Assembly: GCA_002715965.1 (NCBI GenBank) | Contig: PBAL01000017.1 | Span: 1 to 47,602, forward strand | From: Verrucomicrobiales bacterium | GTDB taxonomy: Bacteria; Verrucomicrobiota; Verrucomicrobiia; Limisphaerales; JAYPXF01 | Direction: 5' to 3' | Length of the DNA: 47,602 nt | In this document: one piece after another, positions 18,495 through 26,594 of the stretch | Numbering within the stretch: position 1 is the first letter of the stretch | Layout: each line of letters begins with the position of its first letter | Translations under genes and position numbers: made by a program | The notes under the pieces: generated by a model | What the model saw: only the letters and a program-made list of their open reading frames with translations | Databases searched by the model: none | Told to the model about the DNA's origin: nothing

Positions 18495-19750
18495 GTCAGG
18501 AGATGATTGAGATTGCCCGTACTCGTGGCGAAGCGGTCCTGTTCGATTTTAAGTTGCTGCATGATCGAGACGAACAGATTCGAAAGCGGCAGTCCGTCAC
18601 GTCCGTGCCGTTCAAAGCGATGATGCTGTCCATGACGGAAGCCACCACCCGCAAGCATGATGGGGAGGTTTCGGCTTGAGTGTGAACTCGCATTGCCCAT
18701 GCCACTGCCGAAAAGTACGACAGTCGAATCGAGCAAGGGACGGTCTTCCACATCGCGCGTATTTTTCAGCTTGGTCAGAAAGTTTGAGAACTGCTGTGCG
18801 TAATAGGATTCGATGACCACCAGTTGCTTCAGCAAGTCCGGTCGTTTTCCGTGGTGCGTGAGGGAGTGGTAACCAAGCGTGATGCCATCGAAGGGAAAGA
18901 GACGATTGCCGCCCGGATGACCATAACAGATCACCTTGCTCGAGTCGGTTTGGAGGGCGAGGACCATCAGGTCGTAAAGCACCTCCGTATTGTAGGGATA
19001 GGAGAGGTCCACGATCCGATCATCGCCATCCCCCTTGATCACGCTGTCTTTCACCTTCGGCTTTCTTATGTCGATCCACTCTTCCTTGCGCCGGAGGTGG
19101 CGTTCGACGGCGCGGACTGAGGTCAGGTACTCGTCGAGTTTGTCGCGGTCGGTCTTGGTGAGCCGTTGGGAAAGCCGGCGGGCGTCTTCGCGGACCACAT
19201 CCAGGATGCTGGCATCCTCGTCGATGAAATGCCGGTTTCGTTCCTTGGTTTTCCTGGGGTCGTCGAGGAAGAGCTGGGCGAAGATCTTTCGAGGATCAGA
19301 ATTGGTTGGCAGTTTAACACCCGCTCGTGACCACGAGAATCCTCCCGCACCGAGGAGAAGCGAGGGAAAGCGATTGGCCTCACCGATCTGTTCTGCGAGA
19401 TGTTGGTCGAAGGAAAAGAGTCGCTGCGGATTGTCCTTCGTATCCTTGAGTTCGACGCCGTTCAGGAAGGTGTTCGAACAACCGTGTCCGCCACCAACAT
19501 CAGGATGGTCGAGGTTGGTGAAGATGGAGAGGTCTTTTCGATGGGGCTCCAGCGACTTCAGGAGCGATGGCATCACGTAATCCAAGCCGATCTGTTCTGG
19601 AAAGAATCCGCCGGGATACATGCCGTAATTCGGCGCGATACAGACGAAGCGCTTCGCCTTGCCGCTCTTCCCAATCGGTTTGCCGATGGATTCGAATGCC
19701 GGCAAGGCGATTGATACCCCGAGTCCGCGCAAAAAAGTCCGTCGTTTCAT
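18491..19750 (-). CDS. DUF1552 family protein, Tat-exported
   Basis: The start at 19750 gives MKRRTFLRGLGVSIALPAFE, a clear twin-arginine signal, one base after the sulfatase stop; an upstream ATG at 19780 would add 10 residues. The 419-residue protein shows DUF1552 features: YGMYPGGFFPEQ near the N-terminus, a segment on ordered hydrolase-like secondary structure, and LFGSGMGNASSHSSRNLPIM near the C-terminus. DUF1552 is related to DUF1501 and is the usual partner of the DUF1592-type cytochrome encoded next. The catalytic role is not known. Confidence 0.88.
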   Translation of the reverse strand: MKRRTFLRGLGVSIALPAFESIGKPIGKSGKAKRFVCIAPNYGMYPGGFFPEQIGLDYVMPSLLKSLEPHRKDLSIFTNLDHPDVGGGHGCSNTFLNGVELKDTKDNPQRLFSFDQHLAEQIGEANRFPSLLLGAGGFSWSRAGVKLPTNSDPRKIFAQLFLDDPRKTKERNRHFIDEDASILDVVREDARRLSQRLTKTDRDKLDEYLTSVRAVERHLRRKEEWIDIRKPKVKDSVIKGDGDDRIVDLSYPYNTEVLYDLMVLALQTDSSKVICYGHPGGNRLFPFDGITLGYHSLTHHGKRPDLLKQLVVIESYYAQQFSNFLTKLKNTRDVEDRPLLDSTVVLFGSGMGNASSHSSRNLPIMLAGGGFRHGQHHRFERHGRDGLPLSNLFVSIMQQLKIEQDRFATSTGNLNHLLT

Positions 19751-19751
19751 C

Positions 19752-21173
19752 TCAGTAGTCGGCGCCATTGTCGCTGGCATCGACGGATGCCTTCCATCTG
19801 GTCCAGGCCGCGATCATGGATTTCAATTCCTGGGGCTTCTGGGACGCAAGATCAGCGGATTCACGCGGATCCGCGGCGAGGTCGTAGAGCTCCCACTTGC
19901 CCTTCTTCACATCGCCGTAAGCCTTCATCATTCCGTCGTGCCATGCAGCTTTGCCACGGATGTGGAAGGCCAATGGACGGGGACGTTTGCTCATGGAACC
20001 GTTGATGAGCGGGAGGAGATTGACGCCGTCGAGCGGTCGTTTGTCCGGCATCTTGAAGCCGACGATGTCCATGATGGTCGGGAAGTAGTCGACCGTGCAA
20101 GAAGCCACTCCGGATGTGGAACCCGGCTCGATCTTTGCCGGCCATTCAATCACCGAGGGGACACGAACACCGCCTTCGTAAAGACTGCGCTTGCGGCCGC
20201 GAAACGGGCCTTGTTTCCCTGGTGCGCCGTCTTTGCCTTCGGGGCCGTTGTCCGAGCAGAACGCGACGAAGGTATTCTCCGCGACGCCTTTCTCACGCAG
20301 GAGTGCTCGGAGGCGGCCCACCTCACGGTCGAGCGCAGTGACGCATCCATAGTAGTTCTGCTCGAAGCCGGTGGCTGAACCATTGTCGTAGCTCGCGGCA
20401 TCTTCCCGGCCGGCCACGGCTGGAAGATGGGGAGCGTGGAACCAGATGATTGCGAGGAAGGGGCTCCCGTGCTCGGCCTCAATGAACTCCAACGCGCGAT
20501 CCATGATGATCTTCGAGTCGTCTCCCATGAGTTTCTCCGATTCAGGGTCGACCATCGTTTCTTCAGCGGTCCAATAGTGGGTCCCGTAGAGTTCCTTTTT
20601 TTCGCCGGCGGATATCTGGTTCCATCCTTTCCTCAGATTGCCTCCGAATGCGACCTCGTCGGATTTGACCGGCTTCCACATCGGATCGAAGGTCGGCGTC
20701 TTGGCCTCAGTGGCGAAGGTGGTGTCCACGGCGTGATTCCAGGGAGGTGAATAGTTCTCCGGTTTCTTCGCGCCACGGTTCGATTCCTTTACCGTGCGGG
20801 TGAGCGTGCCCATGTGCCACTTGCCAAAATGCCCGGTGGCGTATCCCTTCGCGGCCAATGCCTCGTAGAGCGTGAATTCGCCATCGCGAAGATGGCCGTT
20901 GTTGGCGGTATAGATGCCGGTGCGATCGTGGTGACGTCCGGTCACCACGGAGGCTCTGGTCGGGGAACAGACGGGTGCCTGTGCATAGAATCGCGTCAGC
21001 TTGAGCCCGTTGGCAGCCATCTTGTCGAGATGCGGGGTACGGATGTGTTTGCCGCCGTTAAACCCGACATCGCCCCAACCAAGATCGTCGCACATGATTA
21101 GGATGAAATTGGGCTTGCTGGCAGCCTGCGCACTGGTGGCGAAGGCAAAGAGAACGATGAGGAGGCGTGTCAT
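19752..21173 (-). CDS. Sulfatase, exported, catalytically intact
   Basis: The 473-residue protein has a signal peptide (LLIVLFAFATSAQA). It shows all type I sulfatase landmarks: metal pair D29-D30, the CSPTR motif (C69 to R73) whose Cys is converted to formylglycine, GKWHMG (K118, H120), WFHAPHLP (H246, H249) and SDNG (D308, N309). Activity therefore needs a formylglycine-generating enzyme, which is not in this window. The substrate cannot be read from sequence; sulfated glycans are typical. It lies in the middle of the 25620-13778 operon, and the downstream DUF1552 gene starts one base after its stop. Confidence 0.92.
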   Translation of the reverse strand: MTRLLIVLFAFATSAQAASKPNFILIMCDDLGWGDVGFNGGKHIRTPHLDKMAANGLKLTRFYAQAPVCSPTRASVVTGRHHDRTGIYTANNGHLRDGEFTLYEALAAKGYATGHFGKWHMGTLTRTVKESNRGAKKPENYSPPWNHAVDTTFATEAKTPTFDPMWKPVKSDEVAFGGNLRKGWNQISAGEKKELYGTHYWTAEETMVDPESEKLMGDDSKIIMDRALEFIEAEHGSPFLAIIWFHAPHLPAVAGREDAASYDNGSATGFEQNYYGCVTALDREVGRLRALLREKGVAENTFVAFCSDNGPEGKDGAPGKQGPFRGRKRSLYEGGVRVPSVIEWPAKIEPGSTSGVASCTVDYFPTIMDIVGFKMPDKRPLDGVNLLPLINGSMSKRPRPLAFHIRGKAAWHDGMMKAYGDVKKGKWELYDLAADPRESADLASQKPQELKSMIAAWTRWKASVDASDNGADY

Positions 21174-21209
21174 GGCACCAGTCGTAGCGGAATTTGTGGA
21201 GGATTCCGA

Positions 21210-21863
21210 TCAGCGTTTCTTCAGGAAGGCAATGAGGTCTGCCATGTCCGCGACATACATGCGGCCCTGCGCATCCCACACGACATCGACCGGATCGTTG
21301 ACCAGCGGTTCCGCAGCCGCCAGTTGCAGTTTATATTTGTCGCTGTCGATCTGCCAGAGCTTTTGCGACTCCTCCGGGCTGAGGGGAAAGCGTCGCGGCA
21401 TGAGATTCTCGCCCGTGATGGAATAACCCATGTCCGTGGCGCGTTTCTCCGGTGTCCACTTCTCGTTGAAAGATCCAAGCGGATGAAGTTCCCAGCGACG
21501 AATGATGCACTCGGCGAATTCACCATCTTTTCCGCACGCATGTAGCAGCAAACCACAATCCCGGGCGCGATCGGCTCGACTGCTCCAGGTGCGTTCACCC
21601 CAAATATATTCGAGAACCAGGTGATAATCCCGGTAGCGCTGATTCGTTCGCAGATAACCCAGCCCCCGGCCACCGACGTGCAATTCCCCATCGTCGTTGA
21701 TCCACCAGATCTTCTCGCGCTCAGTCTCCAGCGATCGCGGATTCAGATGGTGGGAGAAGTTTTTGAACTCCGGATCGGCGATCAGGTTGATCACCTGTTT
21801 CGGTGCCATTGCCGCCCCGGAGAACTGGGAAAGCGCGAAAAGAAGTAGCATCGAGTATTTCAT
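21210..21863 (-). pseudogene. Deletion chimera: DUF1080 domain fused to ends of a haem-binding dehydrogenase
   Basis: The frame is open for 217 residues, with a signal peptide (MLLLFALSQFSGAAMA). Residues up to about 125 resemble a DUF1080 concanavalin-like domain (GELHVGGRGLGYLRTNQRYR, DYHLVLEYIWGERTW). Next comes text matching the beginning of large PVC haem-binding dehydrogenases (FPLSPEESQKLWQIDSDKYK, AAEPLVNDPVDVVWDAQGRM). It then jumps directly to MADLIAFLKKR, which looks like the extreme C-terminus of such a protein. The middle, normally several hundred residues with the CxxCH haem site, is missing. It could still be translated; function is doubtful. Confidence 0.6.
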
Positions 21864-21867
21864 AAGA

Positions 21868-23505
21868 TCAGGGCCAGAAGGCATTGAGGTGTTTGAGGCA
21901 TTCCTCCACGAGAACGCGGCCGCCTTCCGGTCCCACAAGGTATTTTTCGGCGCTGTAGCCGCCCCCTTTTGTGGCGCGTTCGGATGGCAGGTATTCGATG
22001 TGCCCGCAGGAGAGTTGGACGGTGAAGGTCATCAGGGCTTTGCTGCGCGCCTGGATGCGCATGCCGTAGTCGGTAAACAGTTCGAAGGGAACGGTGGCCA
22101 TGCCGACGTCGCCCAGGCGGAGTAGATGCAATTCCACGTCGTTCACCGAATCCAGTACGACGAACGGAGGTGATGGTGGATCCTTCATGGGAAGATTGAT
22201 ACGCGCAACGGAGTGTCTGAAGTCCACTTTTCGGCCGATGTGATTGCGCGAAACTGGCAGTGCTCGATCAACACCATCGGCAATTCGCTGCGCGATTTCA
22301 CGACGCCAGGTGATGCCGCGCCTTTTGGCCATCTCGGCTTGGGCGATGTGTTGAATGCTGCTTCGCGGAAAGCCCTCACCGGCGGCCGCGCATTGTGGGA
22401 GGACGAACACATCCTTGGAATAGCGTGCCGCAATTTCCTCACGGACGTCGTGCCAGAAATCAGCGGTGATCAGATCGCTCCGTCGATCAATCTGCGCGGG
22501 ACTGGCGACGTTGATAATCATTCCCGTGAGCTTGTTTGAGGAATCCCAGAAGAAGAGCAGCGACAAGGTATGATCTTCGATTCCCTCGACGTGAGAAAAC
22601 TGCGGATGGTCAGTCGGTCCCAACATCTTCGCTTTGCCATCCCGGTAGACGATCCGCCGGTTGAAGCCGATGACCGCCTGGTCAATTCCCCAGCTGACGC
22701 CACCCGGTCGGCGATGCTTCCAAGCCTCTTCGGCAGCCGCGGCGATGCGCTCCGCCATAAACGCCCGGTAATCATCACCGCTCATCCAGCCTTCGGGTTT
22801 TTCGTCTTCCGTCAAATTGTAAAGCCCGCGCGAGGAACCGGATTGTTGCTGGGGGGCTTGATGGGTGTGCGTGGCGTTCAGGATCAGCTTGTCTGTATCG
22901 AAATCGGGCACCCGCTTTTTCAGCAGGGCGCGGACTGAATTCATGGTGACGCGCCGGATGGAAATCAGGTCGCACGACACCATGATTGCCTGCTCTGTCA
23001 CCTTGCCGTTTGCGTCGATCCCTTCGAGGGCCAGCACGGTCGCTGTGATGGGATCCTTGGCGCCCTCGGAGATCCGTCGCCTGCCATAGCCGATCAAGCC
23101 GACTGGTTTGTCCGGCGTGATGTTTGCCCGCGCCCAACCGATGCTGAGGCCCGTTACTGCTGATCGCTGTTTCTCCGCGGAGGCGATGTTGTCGTGCTTG
23201 TCCGTAAAGCCGAACCCGGGAGCAAAGGCGATCTTCTGAAAACTGTTCCCTTCCCCGCGGATGATGTCGCGCCAACCATCGCTCCACACGACGCGGGCTT
23301 CGCCTTTAACCATCTTCCAGTTGCCTGTTGCGCTCGGAATATGACTTTTGCGAGCAGACCCGTCGTCATTGAGCGTCATCACGAAGGGGCGACCGCCGGG
23401 TGGATTCGGCTCACCGATGTTCCATTTGCCGACGAAATCTGCGGCCTCCAGGGGGAATGAACCGCAGAGAGCGCAAAGAGCACAAAGGAACGAAGCGCCG
23501 CGCAT
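21868..23505 (-). CDS. Neutral ceramidase-like exported protein with N-terminal small domain
   Basis: The 545-residue protein has a signal peptide (residues 1-21) that is encoded mainly by a dispersed repeat and reads FLCALCALCG. Residues 23-90 form a small domain (GKWNIGEPNPPGGRPFVMTL) of a kind fused to many planctomycetal proteins. From about residue 120 the protein resembles the N-terminal domain of neutral/alkaline non-lysosomal ceramidases: GWARANITPDKPVGLIGYG and a metal-type NATHTHQAP (H213, H215). The known family cleaves the amide of ceramide; substrate here is inferred. The next gene of the operon, at 24923, belongs to the same superfamily, so the pair may act on related substrates. 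Confidence 0.75.
   Translation of the reverse strand: MRGASFLCALCALCGSFPLEAADFVGKWNIGEPNPPGGRPFVMTLNDDGSARKSHIPSATGNWKMVKGEARVVWSDGWRDIIRGEGNSFQKIAFAPGFGFTDKHDNIASAEKQRSAVTGLSIGWARANITPDKPVGLIGYGRRRISEGAKDPITATVLALEGIDANGKVTEQAIMVSCDLISIRRVTMNSVRALLKKRVPDFDTDKLILNATHTHQAPQQQSGSSRGLYNLTEDEKPEGWMSGDDYRAFMAERIAAAAEEAWKHRRPGGVSWGIDQAVIGFNRRIVYRDGKAKMLGPTDHPQFSHVEGIEDHTLSLLFFWDSSNKLTGMIINVASPAQIDRRSDLITADFWHDVREEIAARYSKDVFVLPQCAAAGEGFPRSSIQHIAQAEMAKRRGITWRREIAQRIADGVDRALPVSRNHIGRKVDFRHSVARINLPMKDPPSPPFVVLDSVNDVELHLLRLGDVGMATVPFELFTDYGMRIQARSKALMTFTVQLSCGHIEYLPSERATKGGGYSAEKYLVGPEGGRVLVEECLKHLNAFWP
23459..23490. repeat. Dispersed repeat encoding a signal peptide core
   Basis: The + strand reads GAACCGCAGAGAGCGCAAAG then AGCACAAAGG. 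I recognise this word type as a repeat spread in many genomes of this kind, though only one copy is in this window. On the - strand it encodes LCALCALCGS, the hydrophobic core of the ceramidase-like protein's signal peptide. Confidence 0.5.
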
Positions 23506-23507
23506 CT

Positions 23508-24923
23508 TCAGGCTTTGGAGAGGAGTGTCTTGATTCCAGCGGACATCATCGGGTCCATTTCATCCGAACACCACGCGACGCCAACCGCATAGCCGCCTTG
23601 GGGATAGGCTTCCTTCACCGGGATATACCAAGGCCCGCCGTCTCCGTATGCGGCGCAGGCTACGAAGCGACTGGGAACTACGGCTTGGGCGCGAAGTTGG
23701 TATTCGATGAAGCTCTCGGCTGGCAGGTGAAGCAGTGAAATGTCGTTTACGTGCAGCGAACTCAGCGTGATCGGGATGCCGGCTTTCACACGGCGAATGA
23801 ACGCAACGGTGTAAGATGGGCGATTGCGGTGGACGACGCGGTTCTTCTTGTTGCTGATCCCGGCCATCAACTGCGCTTCATCGAAGCGGGTATTCAACGG
23901 CGGCAGGATGTCTTCTGTTTCCCATGCGACGGAGCTGATGGGTTGTGGTTTGAGCGTCGCTTCGGAAGCCACGATGCCGTCGAACATGCGTTGCGTAAGT
24001 TGAACGCGCGCTTCCTTGGAACCGTTGTTGTATTTGCCGGCGCCGATGTTTCCACCGCAGCCGTTGAAGTAGAGATGGGTGCAATCCGGTTCCTGCTCTT
24101 GACGACGACGGCGCGCCAATCCGCAGAAGTCAGAGCTCACCATGCCGTCTCCGTAGTAACTCATCGGGTGACAGGCGTAGTAGTGCGAGGCAACGAGTTT
24201 CTTCTTGCCGTTGTAGAAGGCAACGGTCTTGAGCATTGGATCGATGAGACCTTCAGGGAAGCGATGATGTTCGGGTTTGCGTGAGGCACTCCCACGTTGG
24301 GAGATCAGTTTTCCTTCAAGGCCAATGATCCGGCGATTGCCTGCGACCTTGTGAACTTCAGCCTCGCCATGGGCGACGTGCGTGACGGGCTGAGTCTTCT
24401 TGAGTGCGCTCGTGACGGCTTTGCGCCCGGCGTCAAGGCAGCGCTTGAAGAACTCCGGCTCGATGATGTGCGGAAGATCGCCCTGTTCCAGAATGATCTT
24501 CTCCGCATCCATGCACGCTAACGGTGCGTTGTGCTGGTGCACGCAGTGGACAGTCACACGATCGATGGTTGTCTTTGCCGCGTCAGCCAGCGCCTGCCGC
24601 CATTGGATGTGTGCGGAGTTCGCAAGTGCCGTCCAGTCCACGACACAAACAACGATCGGTTTGCCTGCGCCCAACAACACATAACCAATCGCTTCCTGCG
24701 GGTCATCCACGCCGATCACCGGTTTGATCCAACCGCCACAAAGCGAATGTCCCATGGGCGGAGTCACGTCGTAGCGAAACGTGGCCAGTCGCAATTCGTC
24801 CGGTGTGGCGTTCGCCCAGGACGTCGGGAGCAGAGAGCTGGATGCGATGGCGGTTGCTGATGCAGTGAGGAACTGTCGGCGATTGGTATTGGTGTTCATA
24901 AAAAGATTGGTATTGGTGTTCAT
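23508..24923 (-). CDS. Ceramidase-like exported protein, Tat signal
   Basis: The 471-residue protein has a twin-arginine signal (NRRQFLTASATAIASSSLLP). Its first 16 codons carry a perfect in-frame tandem duplication of MNTNTN, so starts at 24923 and 24899 are equally likely. The body begins with RLATFRYDVTPPMGHSLCGG and has HCVHQHNAPLAC, ASHYYACHPMSYYG and FNGCGGNIGAGKYN, which are typical of the neutral ceramidase superfamily, where His residues bind zinc. The substrate is not known. The downstream ceramidase-like gene starts 2 bp after its stop and the upstream SGNH gene ends 19 bp before its start, so all are one operon. Confidence 0.75.
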   Translation of the reverse strand: MNTNTNLFMNTNTNRRQFLTASATAIASSSLLPTSWANATPDELRLATFRYDVTPPMGHSLCGGWIKPVIGVDDPQEAIGYVLLGAGKPIVVCVVDWTALANSAHIQWRQALADAAKTTIDRVTVHCVHQHNAPLACMDAEKIILEQGDLPHIIEPEFFKRCLDAGRKAVTSALKKTQPVTHVAHGEAEVHKVAGNRRIIGLEGKLISQRGSASRKPEHHRFPEGLIDPMLKTVAFYNGKKKLVASHYYACHPMSYYGDGMVSSDFCGLARRRRQEQEPDCTHLYFNGCGGNIGAGKYNNGSKEARVQLTQRMFDGIVASEATLKPQPISSVAWETEDILPPLNTRFDEAQLMAGISNKKNRVVHRNRPSYTVAFIRRVKAGIPITLSSLHVNDISLLHLPAESFIEYQLRAQAVVPSRFVACAAYGDGGPWYIPVKEAYPQGGYAVGVAWCSDEMDPMMSAGIKTLLSKA

Positions 24924-24928
24924 AAGAA
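24881..24928. repeat. 24-bp tandem duplication across a start codon
   Basis: GATTGGTATTGGTGTTCATA occurs at 24881-24900 and again at 24905-24924, with a 24-bp period (8 codons). Each copy carries a CAT, that is, an ATG start on the - strand. The duplication keeps the frame. Confidence 0.92.
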
Positions 24929-24942
24929 TAGAGAAGGTGCGC

Positions 24943-25620
24943 TCAGGGTTGTATTGACAATTTACTCGCTATCACGCGGGCGACCTTGTTTCCGATCAGT
25001 TTGCAACCGGATGGTGAGAGCTGGATGCCGTCTGTCGGACGAAAAATCTTTTCCGGACCTGCGTTCACCATGAATGCGTTCAGGTCGTTTACGGTGACTT
25101 TCGATTCCTTGGCCACTCTTCGCGCCACTGCATTGTAAGACCGAACGTGTTTATTGCGACGCACCACGCGACGATATGACTTCGATGCGGCCTGCAACTT
25201 CTCATCAACCGCGGTGGCAATCGCAAAGATCACTTTGGCTTCCGTCGGCCCATCAAGCTTGTTGAACATGGCCCGCAGGTTCTTTTCGTAAGCCGTGAGG
25301 GTGTGGCGCGGCTTGTCCGTCTTTGCATTGAGGAAGATGTCGCGCAACTCCACATTGATGTGGATCAGGTCGGGAGATCGACTCTTCAGCCAGCCTTCGA
25401 GATTCTCCAGCGTAAAGAAGGTGTGACGGCAGTTTTCCTTTGGCGACCAAACCTCAGCCTTGCCCGCCAATGCCTCGCGAACACTTTGTTGATAGTTCAT
25501 CCTGATGGAATCGCCCAAGAGAACAACCAACGGTCGATCGTCCTTTGAATCCGCGGCAACCGCCGGAAGAGACAGGCCAATCAGCACCAATACGAACCAT
25601 AGATGGGAGCGGATCGTCAT
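24943..25620 (-). CDS. SGNH-hydrolase-like exported protein, altered catalytic His
   Basis: The 225-residue protein has a signal peptide (residues 1-23, ending AVAA). Block I reads LVVLLGDSIRM with the nucleophile candidate S38. The C-terminal catalytic block, normally DGxHLS, reads DGIQLS (D197, Q200), so the usual His is a Gln (codon CAG). The other blocks are poorly kept. SGNH enzymes are esterases or lipases; this copy may be inactive or use another residue. It is the first gene of the nine-gene operon that runs to 13778, and a dispersed element (25685-25891) lies in its upstream region. Confidence 0.75.
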   Translation of the reverse strand: MTIRSHLWFVLVLIGLSLPAVAADSKDDRPLVVLLGDSIRMNYQQSVREALAGKAEVWSPKENCRHTFFTLENLEGWLKSRSPDLIHINVELRDIFLNAKTDKPRHTLTAYEKNLRAMFNKLDGPTEAKVIFAIATAVDEKLQAASKSYRRVVRRNKHVRSYNAVARRVAKESKVTVNDLNAFMVNAGPEKIFRPTDGIQLSPSGCKLIGNKVARVIASKLSIQP

Positions 25621-25684
25621 TGGAATGCACCCTAACGGTGACCGGCATCCGAATCCAGCTTGACTCTGCCGCCCATCGGCTACT

Positions 25685-25891
25685 GGGTGCGATTGCCGGT
25701 GGGTGGTGGAGGGACGAGTTCACGAGTCCGTGGGCGCGAAAATCCAATGCGAGTATCATTTGACCCGTTCAGCTGCGAGTATAACTCAAACTCCATCGCC
25801 GAGTTATACAGGGCTGTAGCTGGTGTACGGACTCGTAAATTCATCCCTTCACAAACAGCTCGCTTGCGCCATCCAGATAGAATCACACCCC
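25685..25891. repeat. MITE-like element, copy A
   Basis: The 207-bp element has imperfect terminal inverted repeats. The inner left part GTGGAGGGACGAGTTCACGA (25706-25725) matches the complement of 25827-25852, and the outer words GGGTGCGATTG and AATCACACCC also pair. It shares end words and length with copy B at 26261-26468. There is no open frame for a transposase. Confidence 0.65.
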
Positions 25892-26118
25892 GTTTTTTGA
25901 TCCAAACATGATGGGAGGTTTTGTCCGGGTTCTTGTTGTTCATGGTTCGGCTTCGGTCGGAGTTCCGCGTCCCTTCACCATAGACGTGTTCGCAGCCTGT
26001 TCTGCGTTTCGGGCCGGTAGACTTTTCCAAGAATAAATAGTCGGCATGTCGGACTTGGATTGCCTCACTCTGGGCTGCTTGCCAAGTTCGTGTGGCAAAT
26101 CTCGCCGAAAAAGATTGG

Positions 26119-26190
26119 AGGCGGGGGACGGAATCGAACCGACGAATGGAGCTTTTGCAGAGCCCTGCCTTACCACTTGGCTACCCCGCC
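26119..26190 (-). tRNA. tRNA-Cys: tRNA-Cys (GCA)
   Basis: The acceptor stem GGCGGGG pairs with CCCCGCC. The D-arm is GCCAAGTGGTAAGGC, the anticodon loop CTGCAAA has GCA at 26156-26158, and the T-arm contains GTTCGATTC. The discriminator base is T and no CCA is encoded. Length and all arms fit a class I tRNA. Confidence 0.93.
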
Positions 26191-26260
26191 CCGTGGAAGG
26201 AGCGCGATAGTAGGGAAAGGCGTTCGCGGTGCAAGTGTTTGTTGTATCGAAAGATGGAGA

Positions 26261-26468
26261 GGGGCGTGATTGCAGGGGGGTGGTACAGGGACGAGCTTGC
26301 GAGTCAGTGGGCTCGAAAACCCCGAGCTGTTCATGTCGCCCAGCTATGCTGAAAATCGAGGTCAAATCCAATTCCGGATTCTCAAAGGTTTGTAGCTCCG
26401 TTACGGACCCGCAAGCTCGTCCCTCCACACCGATCCGGCTTGTTGCCACCCGGGTAGAATCGCACCCG
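26261..26468. repeat. MITE-like element, copy B
   Basis: The 208-bp element has left words GGGGCGTGATTGC and ACAGGGACGAGCTTGCGAGT and right words ACGGACCCGCAAGCTCGTCC and AGAATCGCACCC, which pair as imperfect inverted ends. Internal words (CTCGAAAACC near the left, TTTGTAGCTCCGT near the right) match those of copy A. It encodes no transposase. Confidence 0.65.
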
Positions 26469-26594
26469 GTGGAGTGGATCGTTTGGCTGTCAATTGCCGA
26501 CATCGCGGACTCTGGAAACAAAACTTTGCGGTGGGGTGTGATTGATTCACATTCTGCTTCAACATGGTTGGAATGACGACGTATCTTTGCGCTC

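Larger units (their letters stand above)
25621..26594. other. Intergenic region with tRNA-Cys and two MITE-like repeats
   Basis: This stretch has no supported protein gene. It contains tRNA-Cys (26119-26190, - strand) and one repeat element on each side of it, 25685-25891 and 26261-26468. Short open frames here follow repeat words and are not credible genes. Confidence 0.7.
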
